Below, one piece after another: positions 1 to 7,892 of a stretch of DNA of 64,000 nt. The position numbers and the translations under genes are program-made. The notes beneath the pieces are model-generated. The model had not been told where the DNA came from and searched no databases. It saw nothing but the letters and a program-made list of their open reading frames with translations. Numbering within the stretch: position 1 is the first letter of the stretch; every line of letters starts with the position of its first letter. This DNA comes from Erythrobacter donghaensis (lineage in GTDB: Bacteria > Pseudomonadota > Alphaproteobacteria > Sphingomonadales > Sphingomonadaceae), in NCBI RefSeq assembly GCF_002155425.1, contig NZ_MUYG01000009.1, positions 372,001-436,000 on the forward strand, in the 5' to 3' direction.

Positions 1-1517
1 ATGAAATAGTGCTGCACACCGCGCGCAGCGACCTGGGGCGAGTGCGTCACCGCCAGCAATTGGCCTTCGCGCGAGGCCAGCCGCGCGAGCCGCTCGCCGA
101 TCGCGCTCGCCACCGCGCCGCCCACGCCGCGGTCGATTTCGTCGAAGATGATCGTCGCCGCCCCGCCCTGCTCGGCCAGTGCGACCTTGAGAGCGAGGAT
201 GAAGCGCGAGAGTTCGCCCCCCGAAGCGATCTTGTTCAGCGGCGCGAAGTCCGCGCCTGGGTTGGTGGAGATCAGGAACTCCACGCTGTCCATGCCCGAA
301 GCGCTCCAGCGGTCTTCCGGCAACACGGTGACTGCGGTGCGGAACCTTGCGGCATCGAGCTTGAGCGGGGCCAACTCACCCGCGACCGCTTCATCGAGCC
401 GCCCTGCCCCCGCGACCCGCGCGGCGTGCGCGGCTTCGGCCAGCGCGACATAGGCAGTGCGCGCCTCCTTGGCGGCAGCTTCGAGCGCATCCAGCTGCGC
501 CTCCCCGCCCTCGATCGCGTCGAGCCGCGCGCGCATGGTGCGCATCAGTTCGGGCAGATCGTCGACCTCGCAGCGATGCTTGCGGGCGGCGGCGCGCAGT
601 TCGAACAGGCGCGTTTCGGCGCGTTCCAATTCGTGCGGATCGTGCACCAGTGCCTCGGCGGCGAGGCGCAGCTTGTCCTCGGCCTCGGTCGCTTCGATCA
701 CCGCACGATCGAGCGCGGCGAGCGCTTCGGTCAGCAGCGCGTGCTGATCGGCGATCCGGTCAAGCTTGCGCGCCGCGACCCTCAAGGAAGCGAGTGGCGA
801 ATCCGACCCGTCCCACACATGGCGCAGGGCCTCCAACTCGCCCGAGAGCTTCTCGCCCTTCTGCATGTCGGCACGAGTCAGCGCGAGGCGGTTTTCCTCG
901 CCCGCGACCGGCTCCAGCTCGGTCAATTCGGCCAGATGGGCGATCAGCAGATCCTGATCAGCCTTGGCCTGTTCGACCGCATCGCGCGCCTCGGCCAGCT
1001 GCGCCTCGGCCCGCGCCCAGTCGGCATAGGCGCGCTCAAGCCCGGCGACGTCGGTCCCGGCATAGCGATCAAGCAGCGCCCGGTGCCCGCGCGGGTTGAC
1101 GAGGCCGCGGTCATCATGCTGGCCGTGGAGTTCAACCAGCGCAGGCGCGAGTTCGCGCAGCAGCGCGACGCTGGCGGGCTGATCATTGATGAAGGCCTTT
1201 GACCCGCCGTCAGCGCGCACCTGCCGCCGCACCATCAGCGGCTCGCCCGGTTCGATGGCGATATCGGCATCGTCGAGCGCGGCGGCGATTGCGGGCGGGA
1301 GCGCTGCGAATTCAAAGCTGGCGGTAACGCTCGCCTTGTCCTCGCCCGCGCGCACCAGAGCGCTGTCCGCACGGTCGCCCAGCACCAGCCCCAGCGCATC
1401 GAGCAGGATCGACTTGCCCGCCCCCGTCTCCCCGGTGAGCACGCCAAGCCCGCGCGCGAAATCGAGATCGAGCGCTTCGATGAGGACGATGTTGCGGATC
1501 GACAGGCGGGTCAGCAT
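1..1517 (-). CDS. recN: DNA repair protein RecN (3' end cut by window edge)
   Basis: SMC-like ATPase that acts in recombinational repair of double-strand breaks. The frame opens with ATG at 1517 and stays open to the left edge, giving about 505 of the usual ~555 residues, so only the extreme C-terminus is missing. Walker A GETGAGKS lies at residues 29-36. The C-terminal part carries the ABC signature (SGGELSRF), a Walker B strand (TIIFDEID) and the switch region (AVTHSPQVA), and the frame is still open at GVQHYF. The middle is the expected coiled coil. It lies downstream of an S9D peptidase gene and bamD on the same strand. Confidence 0.93.
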   Translation of the reverse strand, partial: MLTRLSIRNIVLIEALDLDFARGLGVLTGETGAGKSILLDALGLVLGDRADSALVRAGEDKASVTASFEFAALPPAIAAALDDADIAIEPGEPLMVRRQVRADGGSKAFINDQPASVALLRELAPALVELHGQHDDRGLVNPRGHRALLDRYAGTDVAGLERAYADWARAEAQLAEARDAVEQAKADQDLLIAHLAELTELEPVAGEENRLALTRADMQKGEKLSGELEALRHVWDGSDSPLASLRVAARKLDRIADQHALLTEALAALDRAVIEATEAEDKLRLAAEALVHDPHELERAETRLFELRAAARKHRCEVDDLPELMRTMRARLDAIEGGEAQLDALEAAAKEARTAYVALAEAAHAARVAGAGRLDEAVAGELAPLKLDAARFRTAVTVLPEDRWSASGMDSVEFLISTNPGADFAPLNKIASGGELSRFILALKVALAEQGGAATIIFDEIDRGVGGAVASAIGERLARLASREGQLLAVTHSPQVAARGVQHYF

Positions 1518-1545
1518 GGGCGTGAGAACAGATAGCGCACAGACT

Positions 1546-1573
1546 GGCGCGCGTCACCTGAAGAACGCGCGCC
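1546..1573 (-). terminator. Hairpin between the S9D peptidase gene and recN
   Basis: A perfect 9-bp inverted repeat (GGCGCGCGT/ACGCGCGCC) with a 10-base loop sits 19 bases past the stop of the upstream peptidase gene and before the recN start. There is no T tract after it on the minus strand, so intrinsic termination is uncertain. It could equally be an attenuating or RNA-stabilising hairpin. Confidence 0.35.
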
Positions 1574-1592
1574 AATCCCCAAGCGCAAGCGC

Positions 1593-3950
1593 CTATTCCC
1601 CGGCGGCGGGAACGGGCGCGTTCTTCACGTGGGTGTCGAACCAGTCGATCATCTCGGCCAGCGTGTGCAGCACCGACTCGCGCCCGCGATAGCCGTGGTC
1701 CTCGTGCGGCAGCATCACCAGCCGCGCGGTGCCGCCGGTGCCCTTGACCGCCGCGAACATGCGTTCGGACTGTTCGGGGAAGGTGCCGGGGTTGCTGTCG
1801 TTCTGGCCGTGGATGAACAGGATCGGCTCGTTGATCTTGTCGGCCGCCATGAAGGGGCTGAGGCGGTAATAGGTCTCCGGCGTATCCCAGAACACGCGCC
1901 GTTCAGACTGGAAGCCGAAGGGGGTGAGCGTGCGGTTATAGGCGCCCGAGCGTGCGATCCCGGCGCGGAACAGATCGCTGTGCGCCAGCAGGTGCCCGGT
2001 CATGAAGGCGCCATAGCTGTGTCCGCCCACGCCCACCCGCACGCCGTCGCCAAAGCCGCGTTCGACGGTGAAATCCACCGCCGCCTGCGCGCTCGCCACA
2101 ACCTGTTCGATGAAGCTGTCGTTGACCGTTTCCGGGTCCGCGCCCACCACCGGCATCGCCGCCCGGTCGAGGACGGCATAGCCCTGCGTCAGGAAGAACA
2201 GCGGCGAATAGCCGCCGATGCGGGTGAACAGCCATGGGGAATCGCGGTTCTGCCCGGCGGTCGCCGCGTCGTTGTATTCAAGCGGATAGGCCCAGATCAC
2301 CACCGGCAGCTTGTCACCCTGCTTGTAGCTGGCGGGCAGGTAGAGCGTGGCGGTGAGATCGACCCCGTCGGCGCGCTTGTAGGTCACCAGCTCGCGCTTG
2401 ATCCCGGTGAGTTCGGGATGCGGATCGGGGAAGTTGGTCAGGAACCGCGCGGTGCCGCCATCGTGCAGGCGGACATTGCCGGGGTTGGTCGGGCTTTCGT
2501 AGGAGGTGACGAAGGTGCTGCCATCACGGCTGAGCACATCGACCACGGTCTCGAACTCCTCGCCCGCATTGCGCCACAGCTCCTCGGTTTCCAGCGTGGC
2601 AAGGTCGAAGCGGCGCAGGAAGGGGCGGTAGCCTTCGGGCGTCGCGCCGAGGCCTGAAAGCAGCAGCTTGCCGTCCACCATCCGCGCCACGCGGGTGCCG
2701 CGGTCGCTGGTGGTGAACAGCGGATTGCCCGGATCGGCATAGGCGTCCTGCGCATTGCGGATGCTCAATTGGCGCGGGGCATTGCTGCCGGTGACATCCA
2801 CGAGCGTCTGGCGAATCTCGCGCGTGTCGCGGTCGTAATCATAGGCGACGATGTCGTCGCTGCCCTCGATCCCGAAGGCGCCCGAGGCACGGTCCTCCAT
2901 CCGGGCGAGCACCCGTCCCTCGCCCTTGAAGGGGGCGGCTAGCGCAAACAGATTGTCGCGGTTGTCGGTCTTCACCCGCGGATCGCCGCCATCCTGCGCT
3001 TCGGTCCAGAGCAGCAGCGCATCCTCGGTCGGATGCCACTGGATGCTGCGCCGTCCGGTGACGACGCCCTGAACGGGAAGCGCATCGGCGAGCGGCTGCT
3101 TGGCGATGGTCTCCACCAGCTTGCCGTCCATCGTGTAGACCGCGCTGGTGGTGGGGAAGCGCGACCACGGCACCTGATAGGAGAACGGCGGCTCCAGCCA
3201 TTCCATCAGCAGATATTTGCCATCCGGCGACGGCGCGACCGAGGTGTAGATGCGCGCAGGCCCCACCGTGCGCTTGCGGGTTCCGTCTGCCGCCATGATG
3301 ACCGGCTGCGAGGTCGTCATCCAGGTGAACATCGCCTCGTCATGCGGGTTTTCGAGCAGGTCCTGCCAGGTGCGGTTCTGCGCCTGCTTGCCGCCGCTGG
3401 CGGTCTGGATCGCCGGCCCGCGCGGGGTGAGGGATTCGACCGGCATGGGGCCGCGCCCCTCGGGGATGGTGAGAACCAGCAGCGACCCGTCGGCGAGCCA
3501 TTCGGGCGACTGGAAAATCGGGTTGAGCCCGCCCGTCATCACCTTGCGCGCGGCGGCGGTGGCGGTGTCGAGCACGTAGAGATCGACCGCGTCGGGGCGC
3601 GTGTTGGCGAACACCACCTTGCCCCCATCCGGCGTCCAGGCAAAGCGCGACAGGTCGGCATCGGCGGGCAAGGTGACCGTGCGGGTCTGACCGCTGGCGA
3701 TGGTCTGCAAGCTGAGGCCTACCGCCGAGCGGGTGCGGTGGCGATCATTTGTCGCCGCATCGAGCCTGAGCCCGGCGAGCTTTTCCATCGGCTTGGCGAG
3801 ATCGGCGACCGGCGGCAGCGCCTCACGCTCGATCAGCAGCAGCTGGTCACCGCCGGGCGAGACCGAAACGCTTGGCGCCGGGGCGCGGGTGACGATGTCG
3901 GCAACGGCAGCAGGCGGCAGGCGATAGCCATCCTCCTGCGCCGCCGCCAT
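1593..3950 (-). CDS. S9D family peptidase, glutamyl-endopeptidase-like, exported
   Basis: Prolyl-oligopeptidase-fold serine peptidase with an N-terminal beta-propeller region and a C-terminal alpha/beta hydrolase domain. The catalytic motifs are GGHSYGAFMT (Ser), the Asp in HGQNDSNPGTF, and His in PHEDHGYRG. The run around the serine (GIARSGAYNRTLTPFGFQ) closely matches plant chloroplast glutamyl endopeptidase, hence S9D. The first ATG (3950) starts inside what reads as a signal peptide: in frame upstream, from an ATT codon at 4007 preceded by an AGGGGAGA ribosome-binding site, 19 more residues complete an Arg-rich n-region and a hydrophobic core ending near AMAAAQ. The true start is therefore probably 4007. 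It lies between bamD and recN, which are usually neighbours. Confidence 0.88.
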   Translation of the reverse strand: MAAAQEDGYRLPPAAVADIVTRAPAPSVSVSPGGDQLLLIEREALPPVADLAKPMEKLAGLRLDAATNDRHRTRSAVGLSLQTIASGQTRTVTLPADADLSRFAWTPDGGKVVFANTRPDAVDLYVLDTATAAARKVMTGGLNPIFQSPEWLADGSLLVLTIPEGRGPMPVESLTPRGPAIQTASGGKQAQNRTWQDLLENPHDEAMFTWMTTSQPVIMAADGTRKRTVGPARIYTSVAPSPDGKYLLMEWLEPPFSYQVPWSRFPTTSAVYTMDGKLVETIAKQPLADALPVQGVVTGRRSIQWHPTEDALLLWTEAQDGGDPRVKTDNRDNLFALAAPFKGEGRVLARMEDRASGAFGIEGSDDIVAYDYDRDTREIRQTLVDVTGSNAPRQLSIRNAQDAYADPGNPLFTTSDRGTRVARMVDGKLLLSGLGATPEGYRPFLRRFDLATLETEELWRNAGEEFETVVDVLSRDGSTFVTSYESPTNPGNVRLHDGGTARFLTNFPDPHPELTGIKRELVTYKRADGVDLTATLYLPASYKQGDKLPVVIWAYPLEYNDAATAGQNRDSPWLFTRIGGYSPLFFLTQGYAVLDRAAMPVVGADPETVNDSFIEQVVASAQAAVDFTVERGFGDGVRVGVGGHSYGAFMTGHLLAHSDLFRAGIARSGAYNRTLTPFGFQSERRVFWDTPETYYRLSPFMAADKINEPILFIHGQNDSNPGTFPEQSERMFAAVKGTGGTARLVMLPHEDHGYRGRESVLHTLAEMIDWFDTHVKNAPVPAAGE

Positions 3951-4167
3951 CGCGGGGATGCTGACACAAAGCCCGAAGGCGGCGGCAAAGCGGATGGTTC
4001 TGGAAATGGCTGTTCTCCCCTGATCACAGGACTTTGACCAAGCCCGTCAGGCTGGTCAAGACCCGCGCAAATGCAGCGGAGAGATTGGAAAAGAGGGCAG
4101 TCACACGGCTGCATAGCAGCCGCATTGCCGACTGGCCTCAAGCAGCGGAGCGATAGGCCACGAAGAA

Positions 4168-4233
4168 CACCCGCCCGCAGCGGGCGCGGCTTTGCCGCGC
4201 GTCTAGCGAGGACGTGCGCCCGGACGGGCGCAC
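4168..4233 (-). other. Hairpin-rich spacer downstream of bamD
   Basis: Three short inverted repeats in a row fill the gap between bamD and the S9D peptidase gene: a CCGC/GCGG pair near 4170-4180, CGCGGC-TTT-GCCGCG near 4186-4200, and an 8-bp perfect stem GTGCGCCC/GGGCGCAC at 4214-4233, seven bases from the bamD stop. No T tract follows. The last hairpin could stabilise or end the bamD transcript. The rest of 4008-4239 shows no gene. Confidence 0.4.
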
Positions 4234-4239
4234 CCAAAC

Positions 4240-5049
4240 CTAAGACGCGGTCACGCCCTCGGCATGACGGTTCACCAGCTTGAAGGCGCGCTCGTACCAT
4301 TCGTTACCCGGGTAATTGGCGCCCAGCACCGCGGCATACTTCACCGCTTCCTGCGGCACTCCAAGCGCAAGGCTGCTCTCGCACAGGCGGTAGAGCGCTT
4401 CGGGCGTGTGGCTGGTGGTGTCGAACTTTTCCACGACATTGCGGAACCGCATGTCGGCGGCGAGCCACAGGCCCATGCGCTGATAGTGGCGGCCGATCTC
4501 CATTTCCTTGCCCGCAAGGTGATCGGCCACAAGGTCGAGCTTCAGACGCGCGTCAGCCGCATATTCGGTCTGCGGGAAGCGCCGGTTGACCTCGCGCAGC
4601 GCGGTCTGCGCCTGCTCGGTGATCTTCTGGTCGCGGTTCACATCGCTGATCTGCTCGTAATAGGAGAGCGCGATCAGGTAATAGGCGTAAGGCGCATCCT
4701 TGTTGCCCGGGTGGATCGACAGGAAGCGCTGCGCGTTCTGGATCGCCTTGTTGTAATCGCGCGCGGTGTAATAGCTGAAGGCGCTCATCAGCTGCGCGCG
4801 GCGGGCCCAGGGCGAATAGGGGTGCTGGCGCTCGACCTCGTCGAACAGCGCCGCAGCCTGCAGCGTATTGCCCCGATTGAGCCGCCGCTGCGCCTCGGCA
4901 TAGAGCGATTCGACGTCGCGCGCGACATAGGCAACGTCCTTGCCCTCGGTCCCGCCGGCACAGGCGGACAGGGAGGCGAGCGTAAAGGCGGCGAGAGCAG
5001 CGCCTAGAACAGAGCGGGGCGCGAGGCGGATGGTGAGCTTCGATTGCAT
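4240..5049 (-). CDS. bamD: Outer membrane protein assembly factor BamD
   Basis: Lipoprotein of the BAM complex that inserts beta-barrel proteins into the outer membrane; essential in most Gram-negatives. The chosen start at 5049 (MQSKLTIR) puts a basic n-region and a hydrophobic stretch before the lipobox LSAC, giving 269 residues. The upstream in-frame start at 5118 would add a non-signal extension. After the lipid Cys come TPR-type helical repeats (DVESLYAEAQRRLNRG, AAALFDEVERQHPYSPWA, APYAYYLIALSYYEQI). There is no clear Shine-Dalgarno. The ankyrin lipoprotein gene ends 53 bases upstream on the same strand, so the two may be co-transcribed. Confidence 0.95.
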   Translation of the reverse strand: MQSKLTIRLAPRSVLGAALAAFTLASLSACAGGTEGKDVAYVARDVESLYAEAQRRLNRGNTLQAAALFDEVERQHPYSPWARRAQLMSAFSYYTARDYNKAIQNAQRFLSIHPGNKDAPYAYYLIALSYYEQISDVNRDQKITEQAQTALREVNRRFPQTEYAADARLKLDLVADHLAGKEMEIGRHYQRMGLWLAADMRFRNVVEKFDTTSHTPEALYRLCESSLALGVPQEAVKYAAVLGANYPGNEWYERAFKLVNRHAEGVTAS

Positions 5050-5102
5050 GCCGCGCGGTATAACGAGGGGTAGCGTGAATGGGAAGTGAAGGTGTGGGGG
5101 TT

Positions 5103-5906
5103 CTAGCGCGGCGGCCATTGCCCCGCAGCCTTCATCGCCAGCACCTCATCCGGCCCCGGCGGCGGCCAGGGGTGGCCGCGATCTTTTAGCACCTGAATGA
5201 GACGGTCACGGGCGCGGCCCTTTTCGGAGGTGGGGTCCAATCGGACGAATCCAAGCCAAAAACCAATAGTCACGCCCGACTTGTCCGACGCAAATGGCGA
5301 CGCTCCGCGCGAAAGAAGGTAGTGCGCAAGCTCGAACTCGCCCGATTGCACTGCATTACTCAAAGGCGTGTCGCCGTTGGCATCGGCTGCGTCGATACTT
5401 GCACCTGCATCGAGCAACATTTCGGCAACATCACGCCGCCCACCTGACGCAGCACGCCAGATCGCACTCTGCGATCCGACAATACCATTCGGGCTTGCGC
5501 CTGCCTCCAGCAGATATTGCACAATCCTGAAATCCGCACCGCTTGCAGCGATGGCGATAGGAGCGCGTTCGGCAGGAACATTCGGATTGGCGCCGCGGCG
5601 CAAGATTTCGCGAACAGCCTCGACCTTGTTGCCCTGCACTGACAATGTCAGCAGTGTATCATTTTGCGGGCCAGCAAAATCAAGTTTGCCTGCTGCTGCG
5701 GCCCGCGCGATTTCGTTTGCCCCGCCACCATCGACAATCGCCTGAGCTGCTTGATGCACAACGGGATCGGGGAACGCAGCGTCGGGAACTTGAGTCATTG
5801 AATCACCATCTCCACCCCGACAGCTTGCTAGTAAAATCGCAAGCGGCAAAGTCGCCGCCTTTGCTATCGCCGCTGTCAGACGAAAGCCAATGCCGCAAGT
5901 TTTCAC
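5103..5906 (-). CDS. Ankyrin-repeat lipoprotein, candidate immunity protein
   Basis: 267 residues starting at GTG. A signal peptide ends in a lipobox (ILLASC), predicting a lipid-anchored periplasmic protein. About four ankyrin repeats follow, recognisable as AVREILRRGANPN, IVQYLLEAGASPN, DVAEMLLDAGASID and LAHYLLSRGASPF, each preceded by the usual TPL-type helix. The GTG start overlaps the stop of the lipase gene by four bases (GTGA), showing translational coupling. Ankyrin proteins encoded directly after a toxic enzyme often bind and neutralise it, so an immunity role toward the neighbouring lipase is inferred, not shown. The region is less GC-rich than bamD. Confidence 0.75.
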   Translation of the reverse strand: MKTCGIGFRLTAAIAKAATLPLAILLASCRGGDGDSMTQVPDAAFPDPVVHQAAQAIVDGGGANEIARAAAAGKLDFAGPQNDTLLTLSVQGNKVEAVREILRRGANPNVPAERAPIAIAASGADFRIVQYLLEAGASPNGIVGSQSAIWRAASGGRRDVAEMLLDAGASIDAADANGDTPLSNAVQSGEFELAHYLLSRGASPFASDKSGVTIGFWLGFVRLDPTSEKGRARDRLIQVLKDRGHPWPPPGPDEVLAMKAAGQWPPR

Positions 5907-7225
5907 TGGCAGCCCAATTGCTTCTGTTGCATTTCGATTCCGTCGAGAAGGAGCCCAACGCCATGTCCTTCTAATACGCCTGGCGGTTCCTTGCTTGGCG
6001 GTAGCGGCAGTGGACGGCGAGTCCCGTAAGCCTGCGGGAGTACTGGAGTTCCTGTGACTTCGTTCTTGGCGATCCAGAGCTTGAGCGGGATCTTGAGAAT
6101 GCCCCCCACTTTGGGGATCGCTCCGACGGCGGAGGTCAAGCCCTTGAGCACAGGTTTGCGGTTATCTTGCAGCGCATTGAGCGGATCTGCCGCGTTGAAG
6201 TAGGCATTGACCGGCCCGGCAAATGATGCTGGCCGACCGGTTACTGTATGCATGTTCAGACCGGCTGCGTTGTAGGTCGATGCGCCATAGCCCGAAACAT
6301 ACGCAGCCGCAGATGCCATCCCTCCGCCGAGAGAGTGTCCGGTGAACGAAACCGCAGCTGGCTTTTGCCCTTGCATCTGTGCGCGCCAATCAGCGAGCCT
6401 GATTTTCTCAGCGATTTTCATGGCGTTGTTATAGTGGGGCGTTTCGAAGCCGGAACCTTGTTGGACATTGGATAGCCAGTCCCCCCCCGTTTGGGTTCCG
6501 CGAAATGATACAACAAACTCGTCCGTTCCGTCTGCCTTTATGCGCTTGTACACGCGCGCTCGGAATGTTTCTCCATCAGGTTCAAGCAATTCTTTTGGAT
6601 TCTCGACACCCATGAATTTCTTGAGAGCAACGGCATCTTGTGGGTCATTGGGATTAAGAGCCGACCATCCGGAGCTTGCCATGTGATCCTCAAGCCGTTT
6701 TTTGCGCTTGGGATCGTCATCCTTGCCTTGGTTCATATAGGAATGATCAGCAAGAACTGCCTTGTCTTTGGCCTCAGCCAAGCGGGTGCATTCGGCCTTC
6801 TTGAAAGGACATTCCTGCGTGGGGCATCCGGCAACTTCCTGACTTAGGTTTTCATGTGCAGTGCCGTATGCATTCTTGATCTGTTGTTCGCGTGCACTGA
6901 TTGATTTTGCGCGAATGGCGTCCTTTGCCGCGACTGCCCCTGCAACGGCAGCATCCTTGGCAGCCACCGCTCCGGCCACGGCGGCATCCTTCGCCGCTAC
7001 AGCCCCCGCAACAGCCTGATCCTTGGCCCAGACAGCCGCATCTTTGGTCGCAATCGCGCCCGCAACAGCCTTGTCCTTGGCCCAGATTGCAGCATCCTTG
7101 GTCGCCTCGGCAGCGTCGGCGATCTTGTCCTCTACGTAATTGACCGCCCTGTAGGTGTTATACGCGGCCTTGGCCGTCACCGAAGCGACTTTGAAGGCAA
7201 CCTTGAAAGCGGTGCCCCAGCCCAT
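5903..7225 (-). CDS. Class-3-lipase-like protein with alanine-rich repeat N-terminus
   Basis: 440 residues. Residues ~1-35 contain a short amphipathic or hydrophobic stretch. Residues ~30-110 are an alanine-rich run of 11-residue repeats of the type AKDAAVAGAVA, expected to form a long helix. Residues ~130-150 hold a cysteine cluster (CPTQECPFKKAEC). The rest is an alpha/beta hydrolase resembling class 3 lipases: FVVSFRGTQTGGDW (oxyanion region), the GHSLGGGMAS nucleophile elbow, a candidate Asp in NAADPLNAL and a candidate His in EGHGVGLL. It begins immediately after the TAA of the small upstream gene and overlaps the ankyrin gene downstream. Likely a secreted or injected (phospho)lipase; the delivery route is unknown, with no T6SS or other secretion genes in the window. 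Confidence 0.72.
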   Translation of the reverse strand: MGWGTAFKVAFKVASVTAKAAYNTYRAVNYVEDKIADAAEATKDAAIWAKDKAVAGAIATKDAAVWAKDQAVAGAVAAKDAAVAGAVAAKDAAVAGAVAAKDAIRAKSISAREQQIKNAYGTAHENLSQEVAGCPTQECPFKKAECTRLAEAKDKAVLADHSYMNQGKDDDPKRKKRLEDHMASSGWSALNPNDPQDAVALKKFMGVENPKELLEPDGETFRARVYKRIKADGTDEFVVSFRGTQTGGDWLSNVQQGSGFETPHYNNAMKIAEKIRLADWRAQMQGQKPAAVSFTGHSLGGGMASAAAYVSGYGASTYNAAGLNMHTVTGRPASFAGPVNAYFNAADPLNALQDNRKPVLKGLTSAVGAIPKVGGILKIPLKLWIAKNEVTGTPVLPQAYGTRRPLPLPPSKEPPGVLEGHGVGLLLDGIEMQQKQLGCQ

Positions 7226-7576
7226 TTACTGCTCCAGAATCCGGAACAATTTGACGGTGAATTCCTCCAGCAATTCGGCCTTGCGGAACTCGTCCTCATG
7301 GCTGGTGAGAATGCCTTTGGCGGCCGGGTTCTGCTCGACGAAATCAGTCCCCAGCAGCCCTGCGGTGATGGCAAAGGCACCGATCGTCTGCTCGGTGGTG
7401 AGGCCGTAGGACCGCGCTTCCTCCACCAGCAGGCGGACCTGCGCGGAAAAGGCGGGCTCAGGCTCGGAGGCAAGATCGGGCACGGCTTCGCGCAGCACCT
7501 TGCCGAGCTTCGCGATGAAGCGCGCCTCAGCGTCATGCTCGAATGCGGCGAAGACCTCGGGCCCAAGCTTCTGCAT
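7226..7576 (-). CDS. Small helical protein of unknown function, first gene of the lipase cassette
   Basis: 116 residues, no signal peptide and no membrane segment; mostly helical, with acidic patches (e.g. ASEPEPAF, SHEDEFRKAELLEEF). A GGGGGT ribosome-binding site precedes its ATG. Its TAA is followed without a gap by the ATG of the lipase, so the two are translationally coupled. I do not recognise a family. The position directly before a lipase with a coupled ankyrin lipoprotein suggests an adaptor or chaperone that loads or holds the lipase, but this is inference from order alone. Confidence 0.65.
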   Translation of the reverse strand: MQKLGPEVFAAFEHDAEARFIAKLGKVLREAVPDLASEPEPAFSAQVRLLVEEARSYGLTTEQTIGAFAITAGLLGTDFVEQNPAAKGILTSHEDEFRKAELLEEFTVKLFRILEQ

Positions 7577-7647
7577 TATTTACCCCCAATGCCGTGCCTT
7601 CGTATCACAGGATCCATGCGATGAAAACGCACAGCGTCGTCAGCCCC

Positions 7648-7857
7648 CTAAGGCAACTGCCTCCGCTTGAACCGCCGCGCGCTCGCCGCGTCGCTGTCGT
7701 CCTCGATGAAGGTGGCGAGGTTGCCGAGGTCGATGCTCAGAGGGTCGTTGTCGCCGTCCATCTCGGACATAGCGATGCGGTCGGAGGCGGAGACCACGCG
7801 ATAGCGGATTATGGCGAGGCCCTACGTGCGGCGCACGTCGATCATGCTGCCTTGCAT
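7648..7857 (-). pseudogene. Possible broken or very small ORF upstream of the lipase cassette
   Basis: One minus-strand frame reads as coding-like for 70 codons, from ATG 7857 to TAG 7648, except for an in-frame TAG after 11 codons. After it the frame gives a plausible acidic protein tail (IRYRVVSASDRIAMSE, DLGNLATFIEDDSDAASARR), while the only long ORF in another frame is Arg-rich and shadow-like. Either the gene is interrupted, or a short protein of 40-47 residues starts at an internal GTG or ATG. No family recognised. The remaining bases 7577-7647 and 7858-7892 show nothing else. Confidence 0.3.
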
Positions 7858-7892
7858 TAATAGAGCGCCAACAACCCCACATCGCAACGCGC

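Noticed and set aside
6896..7145. Short tandem repeats looked at as a CRISPR array
   Set aside because: Repeats are in frame, degenerate and without unique spacers; they encode the alanine-rich helix of the lipase.
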